From: Saprospiraceae bacterium
Lineage (GTDB): Bacteria > Bacteroidota > Bacteroidia > Chitinophagales > Saprospiraceae
Length of the DNA: 64,000 bases
Assembly: GCA_026129545.1 (NCBI GenBank)
Contig: JAHCHX010000001.1
Coordinates: 2,727,501 to 2,791,500, forward strand
Direction of reading: 5' to 3'
The translations under genes and the position numbers were made by a program. Shown piece by piece: positions 53,795-61,731 of the stretch. Under the pieces are notes generated by a model. That model was not told where the DNA came from. It saw nothing but the letters and a program-made list of their open reading frames with translations, and did no database searches. Each line of letters starts with the position of its first letter. Position 1 is the first letter of the stretch.

Positions 53795-54030
53795 GCTGCT
53801 TTTACCTGAGTGGACACATCAAGGCTGAAATCCTCTACCAATTTGACCAATTGTTGCGTGAGTTGGTTTTCCAACTTTCTACGAAGAGGTTGTCTTGTGT
53901 GCCTTCCTGTTTGTGCATGTGAAACATATCATTAGACTTGTTGCGGCCTATGCGTTCGAGGATATCCTGCATGGCCTCAAAGGAAAAGTCGAATTTATGG
54001 CTCTTCGTGACTTCATGTGGACAAACATGG
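53791..54030 (-). pseudogene. Frameshifted remnant of an unidentified gene
   Basis: Minus-strand text in one frame reads FSFEAMQDILERIGRNKSND and MFHMHKQEGTQDNLFVE, then in the next frame LENQLTQQLVKLVEDFSLD and VSTQVKAA with a stop at 53791, overlapping the uvrB stop. Both pieces look protein-like and join near 53875-53890 if one frameshift is allowed. I do not recognise the family. The 243-base gap holds nothing else of note. Confidence 0.35.
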
Positions 54031-54037
54031 CACCTAA

Positions 54038-55459
54038 TTATTTCCCCGAAAGATACTGTCGCGCATACTCCACCCAATCCTTTTCCTTTTCGTCGAGCCG
54101 AATATCGGGGGCAATCCCAGTCCCGTCAATGGCCTTGCCAATCTCCACACGGCAAGAGCGAGAGGTGGGATAGGCTAGTCCGAACTGGCTGCAGGGGAAA
54201 TCAAGATTGTGCAAATTGCCGTAGTCCATGATGCCCGCTGTGTTTTGGCCGATAAGCGTGACGCGGCTGCTTTGTTCGGCATAATAGACAAACTGCTCAC
54301 AACTACTGGCACAATGGCCATTGATGAGGATGGCGACACGTTTGGGATAGGGTTTCACATTTTTGGACCTCATGGTCGCCTCGCCACATTTGCCGAAGTA
54401 TCCACCCATGTTGCGGCGCATTTTTCGAGCGATGCGAGCAAATTGACGGCGATATTTTTTGGGCCAACCTTTGTCTTTGCGCAATCGGTCGTACTTCTCG
54501 ACATTGTCCTCGGTGGCATATATCTGCCCTCTGTATCCTTTTACCGAACCGGCAAGGATGTATGGCCGCAGTGGATAAAAAGTAATATCGCTCCCTCCGC
54601 CGTTGTTGCGGCAGTCAACGATGAGGTTTTCGGTTTGTTCCAAAAGTGATGCATTGGCTTTCACGAGACTGTCAAGCTCTAATCGTACCGTCTCGTTCAT
54701 GGTGGGCACGGTGAGCAGCAAAGTCTGCGCGTCAAGTTGTTTGAGCGTGAAAATTTGGGGCTTTTCGGGCGTGCTTGGTGTGCCGGGGTATTGCTTGTGC
54801 CATGGCCCCAAATCCGAGAAAGTCAGCTTCCCATTGTCGAAAGTCGCTGTGGCATCGCGCATAGAGTGGTCGCGCATGAAGAAGCGGGCATCAAACGTAC
54901 CCGGGGCGTTTTGCCTCAATTCAAATTTTATCTGCCCGGGCATCCACCACACACTGTCGGCTTGCAGGATGACTGCCGCAAAATCGCGCCGGGCTGACTC
55001 GCGGCGCACCAAAGCCACGCGATAATTGCCCCCCGCCATGTCGTAGATACCCTCCACTGAGTCGCGCCCATCTTGGTCGAGATAGGCACGGGCTTCGGTT
55101 TCGCTGAGCGCGATGTTTTCCCAATCCGCAAACCGCTGGCGGATTTCGGCGGGGTTGTCGGAGACTGGCCCTGTCTTCTGATATAATTGCACATGGCCGT
55201 CTCGAAACCACTGCGCCCATTCACGCATGAGCCTCAGGCAAGCAGTATCCGACTGCGCCTGACTGATTTTTTCCCGAAAACCTACGGTGTGGCGGTCAAA
55301 CTCGGCCTGATTGTGCGAGGTCACCTTGTCGCGGTAGCCTGAATAGTTGAGCGCCAATTTCTGGCGAAGCCAATCGAATTGCTCTGTGCAGGGGCAGGAT
55401 TGAGCCGTGACGAAAAGGGTTGGCAAGCATAGCATCAAGACAAGTAGGAGATAGCGCAT
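54038..55459 (-). CDS. S41-family (C-terminal processing) peptidase
   Basis: 473 residues from the ATG at 55459 (MRYLLLVLMLCLPTLFVTAQ), giving a signal peptide; the frame opens at 55690 with an unrelated basic N-terminus. The catalytic domain is in the C-terminal half: LIVDCRNNGGGSDITFYPL, then KRVAILINGHCASSCEQFVYYAEQ, where the Ser of CASS is the likely nucleophile, and GIAPDIRLDEKEKDW at the end. There is no PDZ domain that I can detect. S41 peptidases cut exported or misfolded proteins from the C-terminus; substrate unknown. Exported to the periplasm. Confidence 0.88.
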   Translation of the reverse strand: MRYLLLVLMLCLPTLFVTAQSCPCTEQFDWLRQKLALNYSGYRDKVTSHNQAEFDRHTVGFREKISQAQSDTACLRLMREWAQWFRDGHVQLYQKTGPVSDNPAEIRQRFADWENIALSETEARAYLDQDGRDSVEGIYDMAGGNYRVALVRRESARRDFAAVILQADSVWWMPGQIKFELRQNAPGTFDARFFMRDHSMRDATATFDNGKLTFSDLGPWHKQYPGTPSTPEKPQIFTLKQLDAQTLLLTVPTMNETVRLELDSLVKANASLLEQTENLIVDCRNNGGGSDITFYPLRPYILAGSVKGYRGQIYATEDNVEKYDRLRKDKGWPKKYRRQFARIARKMRRNMGGYFGKCGEATMRSKNVKPYPKRVAILINGHCASSCEQFVYYAEQSSRVTLIGQNTAGIMDYGNLHNLDFPCSQFGLAYPTSRSCRVEIGKAIDGTGIAPDIRLDEKEKDWVEYARQYLSGK

Positions 55460-55698
55460 ATCAATTTTTTTTGGCTCAATGACGAACAAGGGGGAAAAAC
55501 GTTGCAGTTTTTTCGCACATTTTTGCTCCCGATGCGGGAAGCGACGGCGTTTCGCTCTCGTGTTTCCGTATGTATACTGACGCAGTCTTTCCTCGTTGCG
55601 AAAATTTTTTTTGAAAAAATTACGGTATTTCGAGCAAACTTCCATTTTTTTGAAACAACTTTGAACGTCGGAAACATCGTTAGTTTTCAACTATTGTC

Positions 55699-56481
55699 AT
55701 GAAACGTTACCTCGCTCATTTGCTCGCCGATTTGGAAGCGGCTGCACGCCTTGCGCCAGAGTCGAGCTCGTATGTTTTCCGCTCACCTTTCTCCGACGAC
55801 GACGACGACACCCCCACAGATGGGTTGTATGTGCGCTTTGTCCGATTGAGCGATTTGTTCAATCTTCCTCCCGATGCTTTTCCGCCTGTGGACCGCCTCA
55901 CAAAAGCCCAAGTGACGGATGTGCTGAAAGCATTGGAAAATTTGTGGCGTGCTTGGCGCATCAGTTGGGAATGCCCCTCGCGTGTCACGGCACGGCGGCG
56001 CTACACGCTCATGGTGGAGTGGATGTATAGGGAAACGGTGCGTTATCATCATGATTTTGGGGCTGAAATTGATTTCTGCTGTCATCGCGCACAAGGGATT
56101 TGTCCGTTGGGAGATACTGACAATTGCTTCTGCAAGGAAGTGGAGGACACTGCCCAATTCGAGGTGGAAAGTTGGGAGGAATATCATCGGCAACAGATGG
56201 AAGAAACCCAATTGACACCTGTGCAGGAATTCTACGAATGGCTGAGACAGGACGAAGAACCCAGCGAGTTCGATTGGGACTACGATGAAGAGCGCGACCG
56301 CTGGCGGAAATTTGCTGTGGAAGAGGACTTGATGGCTTGGCTCTACTTTTACCGCCCCGACGTGAATGCCGAGCTGCAAGGCGACGACCCAGAGCCTTCC
56401 TCACCCGAAGATTTTGACGATTTTGAGTGGGACGATTTTCAGGGAGGTTATCGCGACGACGACTTTCCGTTGCCTTTCTGA
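55699..56481 (+). CDS. Acidic protein of unknown function with a Cys cluster
   Basis: 260 residues, no signal peptide and no membrane helix. An N-terminal part with an acidic run (DDDDD, about residue 33) is followed by helices (about 60-115), a cysteine-rich segment CCHRAQGICPLGDTDNCFC (about 126-144), which may bind a metal, and a very acidic C-terminal third (EEPSEFDWDYDEERDRW ... DDDFP). I do not recognise a family. It is 63 bases upstream of the FNR-like gene in the same direction and so may share a transcript with it. Confidence 0.7.
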   Translation: MKRYLAHLLADLEAAARLAPESSSYVFRSPFSDDDDDTPTDGLYVRFVRLSDLFNLPPDAFPPVDRLTKAQVTDVLKALENLWRAWRISWECPSRVTARRRYTLMVEWMYRETVRYHHDFGAEIDFCCHRAQGICPLGDTDNCFCKEVEDTAQFEVESWEEYHRQQMEETQLTPVQEFYEWLRQDEEPSEFDWDYDEERDRWRKFAVEEDLMAWLYFYRPDVNAELQGDDPEPSSPEDFDDFEWDDFQGGYRDDDFPLPF

Positions 56482-56543
56482 CAAATGTTGCTGAACCTGA
56501 TGCCACCAACAACTGTTAATGGGGCAAACACACACACTTTAAA

Positions 56544-57269
56544 ATGCCCACTACTTGGTATGATGGCCGCGTGAAAAAAAGCGAGCCGATAGCCCCACAG
56601 GTCAATCACTTTTCCGTTGAGGTTCCCGAGCTGCAATCCTTTGATTTTAAAGCTGGCCAATTCATCACGATGGATTTGCCCATCGGCGACAAGCGCCTAC
56701 AACGCTGGCGCAGCTACTCCATCGCCAACGCTCCTGACGGCTCCAACGTGCTGGAATTCTGCATCGTCCGAACGGACAACGGCATCGCCACCAAATATCT
56801 CTTCGAAGAAGTGCAACCCGGCTCGGCCCTTCGCTTCAAAGGGCCAGACGGCGGGTTTGTGCTGCCCGACAGTATCGAAAAAGATCTCGTTTTCATCTGC
56901 ACCGGCACCGGGGTAGCGCCCTTTCGCAGTATGCTGCACGACCTAAAAATAAGCGGCAAGCCACATCGGAACATCCATCTTATTTTTGGAACGCGCACCG
57001 AAAGCGACATTCTGTATCGCGCCGAATTTGAAGAACTCACGCGAACCATGCCCGGTTTCCGCTACGATATCGCGCTATCGCGCCAACCCGACTGGTCGGG
57101 CTATCGGGGTCATGTGCACCAAATATATATGGAGCATTACAAAAACGTGCGTCCCGACGTGGATTTCTATATTTGTGGCTGGAGCAACATGATAGACGAG
57201 GCGGTGGCCAATCTGCTGCTCGAATTGGGCTACGCTCGCTCGCAAATTCACTATGAACTCTACGGATAA
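56544..57269 (+). CDS. Ferredoxin-NADP reductase-like FAD oxidoreductase
   Basis: 241 residues, the size of a bare FNR module. FAD domain: FDFKAGQFITMDLP and WRSYSIAN (the RxYS motif, about residue 55), followed by GPDGGFVLP. NAD(P) domain: LVFICTGTGVAPFRSMLHDL (about 115-134) and the C-terminal VDFYICGWSNMIDEAVANLL ending in a Tyr-Gly terminus (HYELYG). Moves electrons between NAD(P)H and a ferredoxin or another acceptor; the missing [2Fe-2S] domain means the partner is a separate protein. The exported DUF2147 gene follows 33 bases later. Confidence 0.93.
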   Translation: MPTTWYDGRVKKSEPIAPQVNHFSVEVPELQSFDFKAGQFITMDLPIGDKRLQRWRSYSIANAPDGSNVLEFCIVRTDNGIATKYLFEEVQPGSALRFKGPDGGFVLPDSIEKDLVFICTGTGVAPFRSMLHDLKISGKPHRNIHLIFGTRTESDILYRAEFEELTRTMPGFRYDIALSRQPDWSGYRGHVHQIYMEHYKNVRPDVDFYICGWSNMIDEAVANLLLELGYARSQIHYELYG

Positions 57270-57302
57270 CCGTTTCATGACAAAACTCAAACCTCCTTTT
57301 TT

Positions 57303-57725
57303 ATGAAAAAAACGCTGCTCACGCTCGCCGCCATCTTTGTTTTTGTGGCAGCCCATACGCAAAGCGTCTTCGGCACTTGGAAAACAAAGGACGACGAAAC
57401 CAACGAAGAAAAGAGCCATGTCGAAATTTATGAGGCAGGCGGAAAACTGTATGGCAAAATCACCAAGCTCTTGCGCGAACGCGCTGACCGCCTTTGTGAC
57501 AAATGTCCCGGTGAGCGCAAAAACCAGCCTGTGCTCAACATGATTATTCTTGTCAACATGGTCTTGAAGGAAGGCATGTGGCAGGCAGGAGATATCCTCG
57601 ACCCTGAAAAAGGCAAGTGGTACCGTTGCAAAATCTGGCTTAAGGAAGGCGACCCCAACACACTGGTAGTGCGAGGCTATTTGGGTCCGTTTTACCGAAC
57701 GCAGTATTGGACGCGGGTGAAATAG
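57303..57725 (+). CDS. DUF2147-family exported protein
   Basis: 140 residues: signal peptide (1-20, ending AAHTQ), then the DUF2147 beta-barrel-like domain: VFGTWKTKDDETNEEKSHVE, YEAGGKLYGKITKL, and GDILDPEKGKWYRCKIWLKEG, ending FYRTQYWTRVK. Cys in LCDKCPGERKNQP may pair. Function unknown; family members are periplasmic lipocalin-like proteins. Located 20 bases before the tRNA-Gln promoter. Confidence 0.88.
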   Translation: MKKTLLTLAAIFVFVAAHTQSVFGTWKTKDDETNEEKSHVEIYEAGGKLYGKITKLLRERADRLCDKCPGERKNQPVLNMIILVNMVLKEGMWQAGDILDPEKGKWYRCKIWLKEGDPNTLVVRGYLGPFYRTQYWTRVK

Positions 57726-57744
57726 AATTTTTTTTGGCTCAACC

Positions 57745-57775
57745 TTGCACAGTAGCGAATCTCGACCTACTTTTG
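57745..57775 (+). promoter_or_regulatory. Promoter of the tRNA-Gln gene
   Basis: TTG (57745-57747), 20 bases, TACTTTTG (57768-57775) then CCCC; a perfect Bacteroidota promoter. Transcription should start near 57782, about 12 bases before the tRNA. Confidence 0.8.
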
Positions 57776-57793
57776 CCCCGCTTTTGAAGCGAT

Positions 57794-57864
57794 TGGCTCA
57801 TGGTGTAATGGTAACACAGCAGATTTTGGTTCTGTTATTCAGGGTTCGAGTCCTTGTGAGCCAA
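57794..57864 (+). tRNA. tRNA-Gln (anticodon TTG)
   Basis: A 71-base cloverleaf. Acceptor TGGCTCA pairs with TGAGCCA; D arm GTG/CAC around TAATGGTAA; anticodon stem GCAGA/TCTGT with loop TTTTGGT, so the anticodon is TTG (57826-57828, decoding CAA); T arm CAGGG/CCTTG with loop TTCGAGT. Discriminator base is A, and the 3' CCA is not encoded in full. A terminator follows. Confidence 0.97.
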
Positions 57865-57875
57865 CAAAAAATGCG

Positions 57876-57912
57876 CAAATCCCTCGTGAATCTCAGGTTC
57901 ACGGGGGATTTG
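57876..57912 (+). terminator. Hairpin after tRNA-Gln
   Basis: CAAATCCCTCGTGAA (57876-57890) pairs with TTCACGGGGGATTTG (57898-57912) with one G-U, loop of 7. It is followed by TCTTTGTCT rather than a pure T-run; it lies right before the glycosyltransferase start (57927) and may also shape that leader. Confidence 0.65.
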
Positions 57913-57926
57913 TCTTTGTCTGGGGT

Positions 57927-59081
57927 ATGCTTATCGTTTCCGCTCTTTGGACAATTTCATACGCTGGCCTGCTCCTGCTCTATCGGCACGGCTGGCGGGC
58001 CTTGCCCGAATGGCATAGCCCCCCTAACAATTTGGTTCCCAGCGAGCGGGTCAGCGTGGTAGTGGCCGCACGCAACGAGGCGGCCAACATCAAAGCCTGT
58101 CTGCAATCCATTGTGGAGGGTTCCTATCCAGCCCATTTGCTTGAGATTATCGTAGTGGATGACCATTCGGACGACGACACCGCAGGCATCGTGCAGCAAT
58201 TTTCTGCCCAACACCCCCTATTGTCCGTTAGCCTGCTTCGCTTAGCGCGTTTTGTTTCGCCTACGACTGTTATTTTTTCTTGGAAAAAAAAGGCCATCGA
58301 AATCGGAATTGCCCATGCCTTAGGCGATGTCATCGTGACCACCGACGCAGATTGCGAGGTGCCCAAAGATTGGGTGCGATTGTTGGTGTCGGGATTGGGT
58401 GCCAATCGCAAGGGAGTCGTCGCGCCTGTCGCCTTCCACCGCGAACACAATCTGCTCCAACGTTTCCAATCGCTTGATTTGCTGGGTTTGATGGGTATCA
58501 CGGGGGCAGGTATATTCTACGGTTGGCAGCGCATGGGGAATGGGGCCAATTTCGCGTATCGCAAAGCCGTGTTTGAGGAGGTCGGGGGGTTTGACGGCAA
58601 TGAGCATCTGGCTTCTGGCGACGATATGTTCCTGCTTCAGAAGATAGCGGCTCGATGGCCCGGTGGCGTCATTTTTTTGAAAAACCCTTCTGCGACGGTA
58701 TTCACAGAGGCTAAACCCGATTGGAGGTCTTTTTTTCAGCAACGCTTGCGCTGGGGCACCAAGAATGTTGTCTTGACAGAATGGCCAGTCAGGCTGGCAT
58801 TGTTGGTTGTCTTTTTGTTCTGTTGGAGCATTTGGCTCAACTTCGCACTGTGCGTATTGGTTTTTGAGCCAGTTTTAGCATGGGTGTTGCTTTTTCAAAT
58901 AAGCGTCAAGGCACTTTCCGATTTTGTTTTTTTGCGTGAAATGTGCTTTTTCTTCAAAAGAACGGACTTGTTGAGGTGGTTTGTCCCGTCATTTTTTCTG
59001 CACACGCTATACATCCCCATCGTTGGAACGGCAAGTTTGTTTTTCAAAAAATATGAATGGAAGGGGAGGCGGGTGCAGTGA
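57927..59081 (+). CDS. Membrane glycosyltransferase family 2
   Basis: 384 residues. An N-terminal membrane helix (1-22), the GT-A domain (about 45-270) with SVVVAARNEAANIKACLQSI, LEIIVVDDHSDDDTAGIV, VIVTTDADCEVPKDWVRLL (the DxD motif), and SGDDMFLLQKIAARWPGG plus QQRLRWGTKN (the Q/RxxRW motif of processive enzymes), then three C-terminal helices (about 280-370). Typical of synthases that polymerise or extend a surface or lipid-linked glycan, using a nucleotide sugar on the cytoplasmic side. Ends 6 bases before a palindromic element. Confidence 0.92.
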   Translation: MLIVSALWTISYAGLLLLYRHGWRALPEWHSPPNNLVPSERVSVVVAARNEAANIKACLQSIVEGSYPAHLLEIIVVDDHSDDDTAGIVQQFSAQHPLLSVSLLRLARFVSPTTVIFSWKKKAIEIGIAHALGDVIVTTDADCEVPKDWVRLLVSGLGANRKGVVAPVAFHREHNLLQRFQSLDLLGLMGITGAGIFYGWQRMGNGANFAYRKAVFEEVGGFDGNEHLASGDDMFLLQKIAARWPGGVIFLKNPSATVFTEAKPDWRSFFQQRLRWGTKNVVLTEWPVRLALLVVFLFCWSIWLNFALCVLVFEPVLAWVLLFQISVKALSDFVFLREMCFFFKRTDLLRWFVPSFFLHTLYIPIVGTASLFFKKYEWKGRRVQ

Positions 59082-59086
59082 TTTGA

Positions 59087-59142
59087 GAGTTGTCGCGGTG
59101 GATGGCTTTCCATCGCCAAAGCCCAGTACCACAATGACAATC
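59087..59142. repeat. Stop-proximal palindromic element, copy C (degenerate)
   Basis: AGTTGTCGCGGTGGATGGCT followed by TTCCATCGCCAAAGCC matches 63433-63466 (AGTTGTTGCGGTGGAGGGCT, TTCCCTTCGCCAAAGGCC). The right arm is degraded (TACCACAATGACAA). It begins 6 bases after the glycosyltransferase stop and runs up to the converging amidohydrolase stop. Confidence 0.6.
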
Positions 59143-59145
59143 CTT

Positions 59146-60438
59146 TTATTCGTTTTTGAAAACCTTTCCATCCTTCATCACGAAAGGCACTTTGAGCATG
59201 GCCCGAATGTCGTCGAGCGGATTACCCTCTACTGCCACGATATCAGCCAATTTCCCGGGTTCGAGGCTGCCGATTTTGTCTTGCAGGCGAAGCAAGGTAG
59301 CCGCGTCAAGCGTGGCTGCTCGGAGAACATCGCTGTTCTTCATGCCGGATTCGGCCATGTAAACAAATTCAAGGTTATTCTTGCCGTGTGGGAAAACGCC
59401 CGCGTCGGTGCCGAAAGCTATTTTCACGCCTTTTTTATATGCCTTGCCGAGCGTGGCTTGAATCTGCGGGCCAATGTTGAGCGCCTTCACCCGCACCACT
59501 TCTGGGAAAAACCCTTGCGCGAATTGCGCACTGTCGCTCACCGCTTTGCCAGCCGTGACGGTGGGCACATACCAAGTGCCATGTTTTATCATGGCATCCA
59601 TAGTGGCTTCGCTCATGAAGGTGCCATGCTCTATGCTGACAACGCCAGCCTCCACCGCGCGCCGCATCCCCTCGTCGCCGTGCGCGTGTGCCGCGACATC
59701 CACGCCCAGGTCGCGTGCGGTTTTCACGATGGTGACAAGCTCGTCCTCTGCATAGTGGGGCAGTCGCCCGTCGCGTGCAAGCGAGAGCACCCCACCCGTC
59801 GCGCACACCTTGATGCAATCGGCGCCGCGCTTCACCTGATTGCGAACGGCGGCTCGGCAAGCATCAGGGCCATCTGCGATGCCCTCTTCCGCGCCGGGAG
59901 GAGGGTCGAACAAGTCCTCGCGAGCGCCAGTGGTAGGGTCGCCGTGCCCTCCCGTGATGCTGAGGGTTTTGCCGGAGGTGACGATGCGCGGGCCTTCGGC
60001 AAAACCGCTATTGATGGCATTGCGCAAAGCGATGTTCACGCCGCGCCCGCCGAGGTCGCGCACCGTCGTGAAGCCCACTTCAAGGGTTCGTTTGGCATAC
60101 AAGGCGGCGCGAAAAGCAATATCGGCCTCGCCGAGCGTGAAGCGCTCGTTGTAGGAATTGCGATTTTGCTCGAATTCAAAATGAACGTGGCAATCAATCA
60201 GCCCCGGCAACACGGTTTTGTTTTTCAAATCAATAAGTTGCACGCCCTTTGGCGCAGCGGTGTAACCGCGCTCAATGCGAGCGATAGTGTCGCCTTGCAC
60301 CACGAGAGTGACAGCAGTTTGAGGTTCGCCTTTGATAGGCACAAGGCGACCGCAATGCAGGTAAGTGGTTTGGGAATAGAGCACCTTCGGCGCAGCACTG
60401 CATAGGAAACAACAAAAGGCTGTGAATAAATGACGCAT
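59146..60438 (-). CDS. Amidohydrolase-superfamily enzyme, exported
   Basis: 430 residues from the ATG at 60438 (MRHLFTAFCCFLCSAAP), giving a signal peptide-like start; the frame opens at 60639 without a family match. The metal-dependent amidohydrolase (imidazolonepropionase/Xaa-Pro dipeptidase-like) set is complete: LIDCHVHFE (His84, His86), GADCIKVCATGG (bridging Lys), VAAHAHGDEGM, VVSIEHGTFM, and IAFGTDAGVFPHG (catalytic Asp). Likely hydrolyses an amide or peptide bond of a dipeptide-like substrate in the periplasm. It is divergent from the SIR2-like gene. Confidence 0.92.
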   Translation of the reverse strand: MRHLFTAFCCFLCSAAPKVLYSQTTYLHCGRLVPIKGEPQTAVTLVVQGDTIARIERGYTAAPKGVQLIDLKNKTVLPGLIDCHVHFEFEQNRNSYNERFTLGEADIAFRAALYAKRTLEVGFTTVRDLGGRGVNIALRNAINSGFAEGPRIVTSGKTLSITGGHGDPTTGAREDLFDPPPGAEEGIADGPDACRAAVRNQVKRGADCIKVCATGGVLSLARDGRLPHYAEDELVTIVKTARDLGVDVAAHAHGDEGMRRAVEAGVVSIEHGTFMSEATMDAMIKHGTWYVPTVTAGKAVSDSAQFAQGFFPEVVRVKALNIGPQIQATLGKAYKKGVKIAFGTDAGVFPHGKNNLEFVYMAESGMKNSDVLRAATLDAATLLRLQDKIGSLEPGKLADIVAVEGNPLDDIRAMLKVPFVMKDGKVFKNE

Positions 60439-60517
60439 GGTGTCAGTTTGAGAACGGCGAAGATATGCCCAGATTAAAGGCGAAAAAGACTCAACAAAAA
60501 TTTTCCGCGTTTTTTTA

Positions 60518-60550
60518 TTGACATCATCTCGTGTCGGCACATTAACTTTG
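60518..60550 (+). promoter_or_regulatory. Promoter of the SIR2-like/STAND operon
   Basis: TTG (60518-60520), 22 bases, TAACTTTG (60543-60550). It fits the Bacteroidota consensus except that the spacer is a base or two long. If correct, transcription starts near 60557 and the coding region must begin downstream of the first open codon at 60518. Confidence 0.55.
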
Positions 60551-60577
60551 AGGCAGTACAAAAAAGCCAAATTCGCC

Positions 60578-61726
60578 TTGCAAACAGACTGGAATTTTAT
60601 CACCGACACCATCCGCCGCAGGAAATGTGTCCTTATCATCGGCCCACAGGTTTACACCGATGCGGAAGGGACACCATTGGAAGAGGCGCTTTGTCGCGCG
60701 CTGGACGCTCGAAACACCAAACACCCCTACATCCAATCGTTCTACGAAAATGACGGTTTTTTCTTGTTTCGTGAAAACAAGTTTCGTTCGCGCGTCATTT
60801 CGCAGATGCGCGATTTTTACAACGGGCCATTTCCTCAGGCAGAGGCTATTTTTGAAAAAATAGCGCAGATTCCCTTTCAGGTCATCGTGTCTTTTGTGCC
60901 AGACCGCCTGCCCTCCAAAGTGCTGACGACGCATAGGGTGGCCCATCAAGCCACCTACTACCACTATGGCCAAGCGGCAAAGCCCTTGGAAAAACCCGTG
61001 AGCGAACTCCCCGTATTCTTCAATCTGCTCGGCTGGGTGGAAGAGGACGAGTCGCTGGTGCTGACCCACAATGATTTGTTCGATTATTTGGAAGCGGTGT
61101 TCACTGGCGGACGTATGAACACAGAGTTGAAAGCAGAGCTCTTGCAAGCCAACAACTATATCTTTCTCGGAATACCCTTTGGGAAGTGGTATATGCAGTT
61201 GCTACTTCGCGTATTGGGCATTCACGCGGACGGGGCCAACTTCGACCGCATCTCGCCTGCCCCCGACGCGCTTGACCCTACGACGCGCTCCATGTATGAG
61301 CAGCAGTTTAAAATACAATTCGTGGAAGAGAACATTCAGGCATTCGTGCAGGAGCTTCACGAACGCTGTGCCGACAAGGGGATGCTCCGCCAAAGCCCTT
61401 CCGCACCCCCCGCCGATGCCACCCCGCCAACCCCCAAACTGGTCAATACGCCCGACGAAATCATGAACCTGATAGCCTACGGCGATACCCGCAACGCACT
61501 CGACTCGCTCCGTGTGCTGTTGTCGCCAGCCCGCAGCCCCCATCCGCCATTCCGCGAGCTGGAAATGCAAGCTGTGCTGATGATGAGTCGCTTCGAGAAT
61601 TTGGAACGCAAGGCACAAGCGGGGGTTCTATACACTCAAGAAGACAACGTGGAACGCGCAAAAATCACTTACGACCTTGCCGCCCTCATCAATCGGGTGC
61701 GTGAGGCAGCCATGCAACCTGCCTAA
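60578..61726 (+). CDS. SIR2-like domain protein with C-terminal EAD11-like domain
   Basis: About 382 residues from the TTG at 60578; the frame is open from 60518, but that codon is the -33 box of the promoter. The SIR2-like Rossmann region runs from about 15 to 230: KCVLIIGPQVYTDAEG, FQVIVSFVPDRL, ELPVFFNLLGWVEEDESLVL, THNDLFDYL, and NNYIFLGIPFGKWYMQLL. This matches SIR2_2-type effector proteins in layout, but the residues expected for catalysis (Asn in 'TNYD', His in 'LHG') are replaced (SFVPD, NLLG). A Pro-rich linker follows, then an effector-associated domain resembling EAD11 (about 291-377: NLIAYGDTRNALDSLRVLL, LMMSRFENLERKAQAGVLYT, NVERAKITYDLAALI). Six bases separate it from the STAND NTPase gene. 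Probable signalling or conflict-system component. Confidence 0.75.
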   Translation: MQTDWNFITDTIRRRKCVLIIGPQVYTDAEGTPLEEALCRALDARNTKHPYIQSFYENDGFFLFRENKFRSRVISQMRDFYNGPFPQAEAIFEKIAQIPFQVIVSFVPDRLPSKVLTTHRVAHQATYYHYGQAAKPLEKPVSELPVFFNLLGWVEEDESLVLTHNDLFDYLEAVFTGGRMNTELKAELLQANNYIFLGIPFGKWYMQLLLRVLGIHADGANFDRISPAPDALDPTTRSMYEQQFKIQFVEENIQAFVQELHERCADKGMLRQSPSAPPADATPPTPKLVNTPDEIMNLIAYGDTRNALDSLRVLLSPARSPHPPFRELEMQAVLMMSRFENLERKAQAGVLYTQEDNVERAKITYDLAALINRVREAAMQPA

Positions 61727-61731
61727 CTCCC

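Noticed and set aside
57745..58062. A 105-codon frame across the tRNA-Gln gene
   Set aside because: It covers the tRNA, its promoter and terminator, and its translation is not protein-like.
60518..60577. The TTG at 60518 as the start of the SIR2-like protein
   Set aside because: This TTG forms the -33 box of a promoter whose -7 element (60543-60550) lies inside the supposed coding region, and the residues before 60578 are not part of the fold. The choice is not certain.
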